Shown: in pieces, positions 61,081-64,000 of the stretch | How positions within the stretch are numbered: the stretch's first letter is position 1 | How the letters are laid out: each line of letters opens with the position of its first letter | Assembly: GCA_934167445.1 (NCBI GenBank) | Contig: CAKPKJ010000002.1 | Coordinates: 124,001 to 188,000, forward strand | DNA length: 64,000 nucleotides | Direction of reading: 5' to 3' | Source of the DNA: an uncultured Clostridia bacterium | Lineage (GTDB): Bacteria; Bacillota; Clostridia; TANB77; CAG-508 | Position numbers and translations under genes: made by a program | The notes under the pieces: generated by a model | The model's input: only the letters and a program-made list of their open reading frames with translations | What the model was told of the DNA's origin: nothing | Database searches by the model: none

Positions 61081-61272
61081 TTATATCACCTCCAAGCTTT
61101 TGCTTAAACATATTCAAAAGACACGGAAAATATAACAAAAAAGGTCTGGTATTTTAACATAAATCTAAAGTAAAATCATGTATAAAAACTCAAATATAAT
61201 TATAAAAATCTTGTAATTTAAGCCAAAAGATGATATAGTAAAATAGAATTTTTATATAGAGGAAGTATGTAT

Positions 61273-62250
61273 ATGAGCATAAAAGAAATGATAGAAAAAT
61301 CTAATTTGAAGATAGACAAAGAAAAAATTTTATATAATGAACCGATGAAAAAATACACAACATTCAAAGTCGGTGGACCTGCAGAATGCTTAATAAAAAT
61401 TTCAAGTAAAAAAGATTTAAAAGAAATATTAAAATTTGCAAATGAAAACAATATACAAATAACAGTTTTAGGAAATGGAAGTAATGTCCTTGTTCAAGAT
61501 AAAGGGATAAAAGGAATTACTTTAATAATAAAAATAGAAAAAATTGAGATTGAAAATCAAGCAGAAAATTTAAATAATAACAAAAGTAAAAACAAAGAAG
61601 AAAACAGTGGAAATAATAATACAAAAGTAAAAATAAAATTAGGAGCAGGAGAAAAGATTGCTAAAGTTGGCATCAAATTTTCAAAAGAAGGATTAACAGG
61701 ATTTGAAGAAATATCAGGAATTCCAGGAACAATAGGTGGAGCTGTAAGAATGAATGCTGGAGCACATGGTAGGGAAATGAAAGATGTAATAAAAACTGTA
61801 AAATGTTTAGATTACTATGGAAATGAAAAAACATTTACAAATGAAGAAATGAATTTTGGATATAGAACATCAATATTGAAAACAGAAAAATATATAGCAA
61901 CAGAAGTAGAAATTGAATTAGATAAAGGAAACACAGAAGAAATAAAAGAAAAAATGGATATGTATAAAGAAAAAAGGAAAAATAGTCAACCATTAGAATA
62001 TCCAAGTGCTGGAAGTACATTCAAAAGAGGCGAAGATTTTATAACTGCAAAATTAATAGATGAGGCAGGCCTAAAAGGAACAAAAGTAGGAGACGCAGAG
62101 GTTTCAAGAAAACACGGAGGATTTATAATAAACAAAGGAAATGCAACAGCTTCAGATATTTTAGAATTAGTTCAAATAATAAAAAACAAGATTTACGAGA
62201 AATATCAAAAAAAGATTGAACTAGAAGTTGAAGTACTAGGAGAAGAATAA
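61273..62250 (+). CDS. murB: UDP-N-acetylenolpyruvoylglucosamine reductase
   Basis: Second step of peptidoglycan precursor synthesis, FAD-dependent. About 325 residues. TTFKVGGPAECLI, LGNGSNVLV, EEISGIPGTIGGAVRMNAGAHG and the substrate residues in YPSAGSTFKRG match the type II form. An Asn/Lys/Glu-rich insertion of about 25 residues lies near 95-120 in the FAD domain. ATG 61273 has the better spacing from GAGGA; ATG 61267 would add two residues. Confidence 0.95.
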   Translation: MSIKEMIEKSNLKIDKEKILYNEPMKKYTTFKVGGPAECLIKISSKKDLKEILKFANENNIQITVLGNGSNVLVQDKGIKGITLIIKIEKIEIENQAENLNNNKSKNKEENSGNNNTKVKIKLGAGEKIAKVGIKFSKEGLTGFEEISGIPGTIGGAVRMNAGAHGREMKDVIKTVKCLDYYGNEKTFTNEEMNFGYRTSILKTEKYIATEVEIELDKGNTEEIKEKMDMYKEKRKNSQPLEYPSAGSTFKRGEDFITAKLIDEAGLKGTKVGDAEVSRKHGGFIINKGNATASDILELVQIIKNKIYEKYQKKIELEVEVLGEE

Positions 62251-62326
62251 AAAATTATTCACAGCAGGTTTATAGATAAAACCCTTATGAAAAAATCTAA
62301 ATATATATACAAGGAATGAAAGTAGA

Positions 62327-63952
62327 ATGAATGGATTTATGCAATGGTTTAAAGCAGGCAGCAAAATGAAGAGGTGGATGTTTCTAATCTTAGTTGGAAT
62401 TATACTAGCTTGTTATGGATTAGCAAAGATACTTGTTATGAAAGAAATTTCAATTGGAGAAGTTGGGGAAGTAATATTAATATTTGCAATAGGATTTGTA
62501 GCAATAGTTATTGGCTTAGTTTTTCTAAATAAAAGGACATTAGAGGTATTGATTGAATCTAGTGATGATAGAATGGAAAACAAAGATAATGTAAATTTGA
62601 AGTCACTAATATTTAATAAAACTGTATATGACAAAGGCCCTAATATTGTTGTAATTGGTGGTGGAACAGGGTTAGATACTGTACTAATGGGACTTAAAAA
62701 TTATACTAATAATGTAACTGCAATTGTAACAATATCAGATTATGGTGAAGGCATTACAGATTCTAGAAGAGAACTAAAAACAATGCCATTAGACGATGTT
62801 AAAGATAGTTTGGTTGCTCTATCAGCAAATGAAAAGCAAGTAGGAAATTTATTAAATTATAAATTTAAAACAGGTAGATTAAGTGGCCTAAATTTTTCGG
62901 ACATATATTTTTCAGCAATGAAAGAAATAAATGGAAATTTTGAAGATTCAATAATAAAGAGTAATGAAGTTTTAAATATGATAGGAAAAGTAATACCAGT
63001 TACTTTAGACGAAATGAAAATAGTTGCAGAACTTGCTAATGGATATATTGTAGAAGAAAAATCAAGAATCCCAGAAGTAGTATCAGATAAATTAACAAAA
63101 ATAAATAGAATTATGATTAGTCCAACAAATTGTAGACCAGCACCAGGTGTTGTAGAAGCAATAAAAAATGCAGATTGTATTGTAATAGGACCAGGTAGTT
63201 TATATACAAATGTCATACCAAATTTATTAGTAAATGGAGTTACAAAAGCAATAAAAGAAAGCACTGCAATAAAAGTATATATTAGCAATATTATGACAGA
63301 ACCAGGACAAACGGATGACTATTCAATAGCAGACCACATAAATGCAATTACAGAACATTGTGGAACAGGAATAATAGATTATTGTATATATGATACAGGA
63401 GAAATTATACCTGAATATATTAAAAAATATAACAGAGAAGGTCAAGACATAGTTGAACAAGATATAAGCAAAATAAAAGGAATTAAATTCTTACAAAGAA
63501 ATTTATCTATAATAAAAGGGAGCTTAATTAGACATGACCCAAGCTTAGTTGCCGCCTCAATTATTGAATTAATATGTGACGACTTAAAATATCAAGACAA
63601 ACAAGGAGATCCACAATATTTGATGCTAAATAACAAATTACGAGAAGAAAAACGTATAAATAAAATAAAGAAAAAAACAGCTAAAAATGCCCAACGAGAA
63701 AGAGAAGGAAAAGCAAATAAAAATAAAAAAACATTAAAAAGTAAAAGCAAATTTAGTAGCAAATATAGTGATAGAATAGAGTCAATAAGAGAAGCTGACA
63801 AAAAGGCTGAAGCAAAGATGAAACAACGAAAAAATCAAGAAGGTAAACCTAAAAGAAAACCAGCTAGAAGAACTACAAAAGCAAAGCAAAAAACAAATCA
63901 AGAAATAAGGGATGAAATGTTAAAAAAACTAGAAAATAGTAAATTAAAATAA
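62327..63952 (+). CDS. yvcK: YvcK/GlmR family protein with membrane anchor and basic tail
   Basis: YvcK binds UDP-sugars and controls carbon flow to the cell wall. In the 541 residues, two membrane helices (about 18-36 and 46-67) are fused to the YvcK core, with IGGGTGLDTVLMGLKNYT, SDYGEGITDSRRE, ISPTNCRPAPGVV and IMTEPGQTDDYS. The last 110 residues are Lys/Arg-rich and disordered. The common murB-rapZ-yvcK-whiA order lacks rapZ here. Confidence 0.93.
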   Translation: MNGFMQWFKAGSKMKRWMFLILVGIILACYGLAKILVMKEISIGEVGEVILIFAIGFVAIVIGLVFLNKRTLEVLIESSDDRMENKDNVNLKSLIFNKTVYDKGPNIVVIGGGTGLDTVLMGLKNYTNNVTAIVTISDYGEGITDSRRELKTMPLDDVKDSLVALSANEKQVGNLLNYKFKTGRLSGLNFSDIYFSAMKEINGNFEDSIIKSNEVLNMIGKVIPVTLDEMKIVAELANGYIVEEKSRIPEVVSDKLTKINRIMISPTNCRPAPGVVEAIKNADCIVIGPGSLYTNVIPNLLVNGVTKAIKESTAIKVYISNIMTEPGQTDDYSIADHINAITEHCGTGIIDYCIYDTGEIIPEYIKKYNREGQDIVEQDISKIKGIKFLQRNLSIIKGSLIRHDPSLVAASIIELICDDLKYQDKQGDPQYLMLNNKLREEKRINKIKKKTAKNAQREREGKANKNKKTLKSKSKFSSKYSDRIESIREADKKAEAKMKQRKNQEGKPKRKPARRTTKAKQKTNQEIRDEMLKKLENSKLK

Positions 63953-63965
63953 GGGAGAATCATAT

Positions 63966-64000
63966 ATGAAAATCACAAAAGAAAATTTGAATTTAGAGCA
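63966..64000 (+). CDS. Start of a further gene, cut by the window edge
   Basis: ATG 63966 follows GGGAGA at 7-8 bases, and the reading frame MKITKENLNLE stays open to the end. The start does not look like WhiA (which usually follows yvcK) or HPr. Too short to identify. Confidence 0.5.
   Translation, partial: MKITKENLNLE

Overview
The window is a roughly 30% GC stretch of a low-GC Gram-positive chromosome. The S10-spc-alpha ribosomal gene order, zinc-type S14/S4/L36, an Arg-type T-box ahead of argGH, and four sporulation genes (spoVT, spoIIM, dpaA, ylbJ) point to a spore-forming member of the Clostridia. A truncated alanyl-tRNA synthetase, missing rpmD and strong A+T bias suggest one of the uncultured, gut-type lineages, but I cannot name a genus from sequence alone.

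Layout. 1-16.8 kb: an uninterrupted S10-spc-alpha super-operon (rpsJ to rplQ) with secY, adk, map, infA and rpoA. It has a structured leader before rpsJ, a consensus internal promoter inside the end of map, and two copies of a large palindromic element between genes. 16.9-30.1 kb: housekeeping, repair and sporulation genes (recD2, comF, a KAP-type P-loop NTPase, spoVT, short alaS, a HIT protein, a sortase, ligA, folD). 30.1-34.0 kb: dprA, then a T-box-controlled argGH operon. 34.1-38.5 kb: a tRNA-Met/tRNA-Tyr pair followed by a small accessory island: a DinD-like gene behind a near-consensus SOS box, an HExxH metallopeptidase, a radical SAM/SPASM enzyme and a small membrane protein. 38.6-46.6 kb: tmcAL (minus strand), rnhA, a degenerate HD-like protein, an EndoQ-like nuclease, spoIIM, xerD, a two-subunit Alg14/Alg13-like glycosyltransferase, and ruvB. 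46.6-58.9 kb: a GT-C-like membrane protein, queH, a dapD-dapL-M20 lysine/diaminopimelate cluster, polA, a lytic transglycosylase, a TPR protein, dpaA and uppP. 58.9-59.6 kb: a complete type III toxin-antitoxin locus (antitoxin RNA repeats plus a ToxN/AbiQ endoribonuclease). 59.7-64 kb: a Met-rich small protein and ylbJ on the minus strand, then murB and yvcK on the plus strand.

Main points of interest: (1) a type III toxin-antitoxin locus with promoter, three 31-34 nt repeats, an attenuating terminator and a toxN-like gene; (2) a possible peptide-modifying cassette at 35.4-38.5 kb; (3) a duplicated palindromic element inside the ribosomal operon with a compensatory base-pair change; (4) three genes (comF, dprA, ylbJ) whose conserved N-termini can only be reached from an AUA codon placed at ideal distance from a strong Shine-Dalgarno sequence. 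All calls come from reading the sequence; no database search was run.
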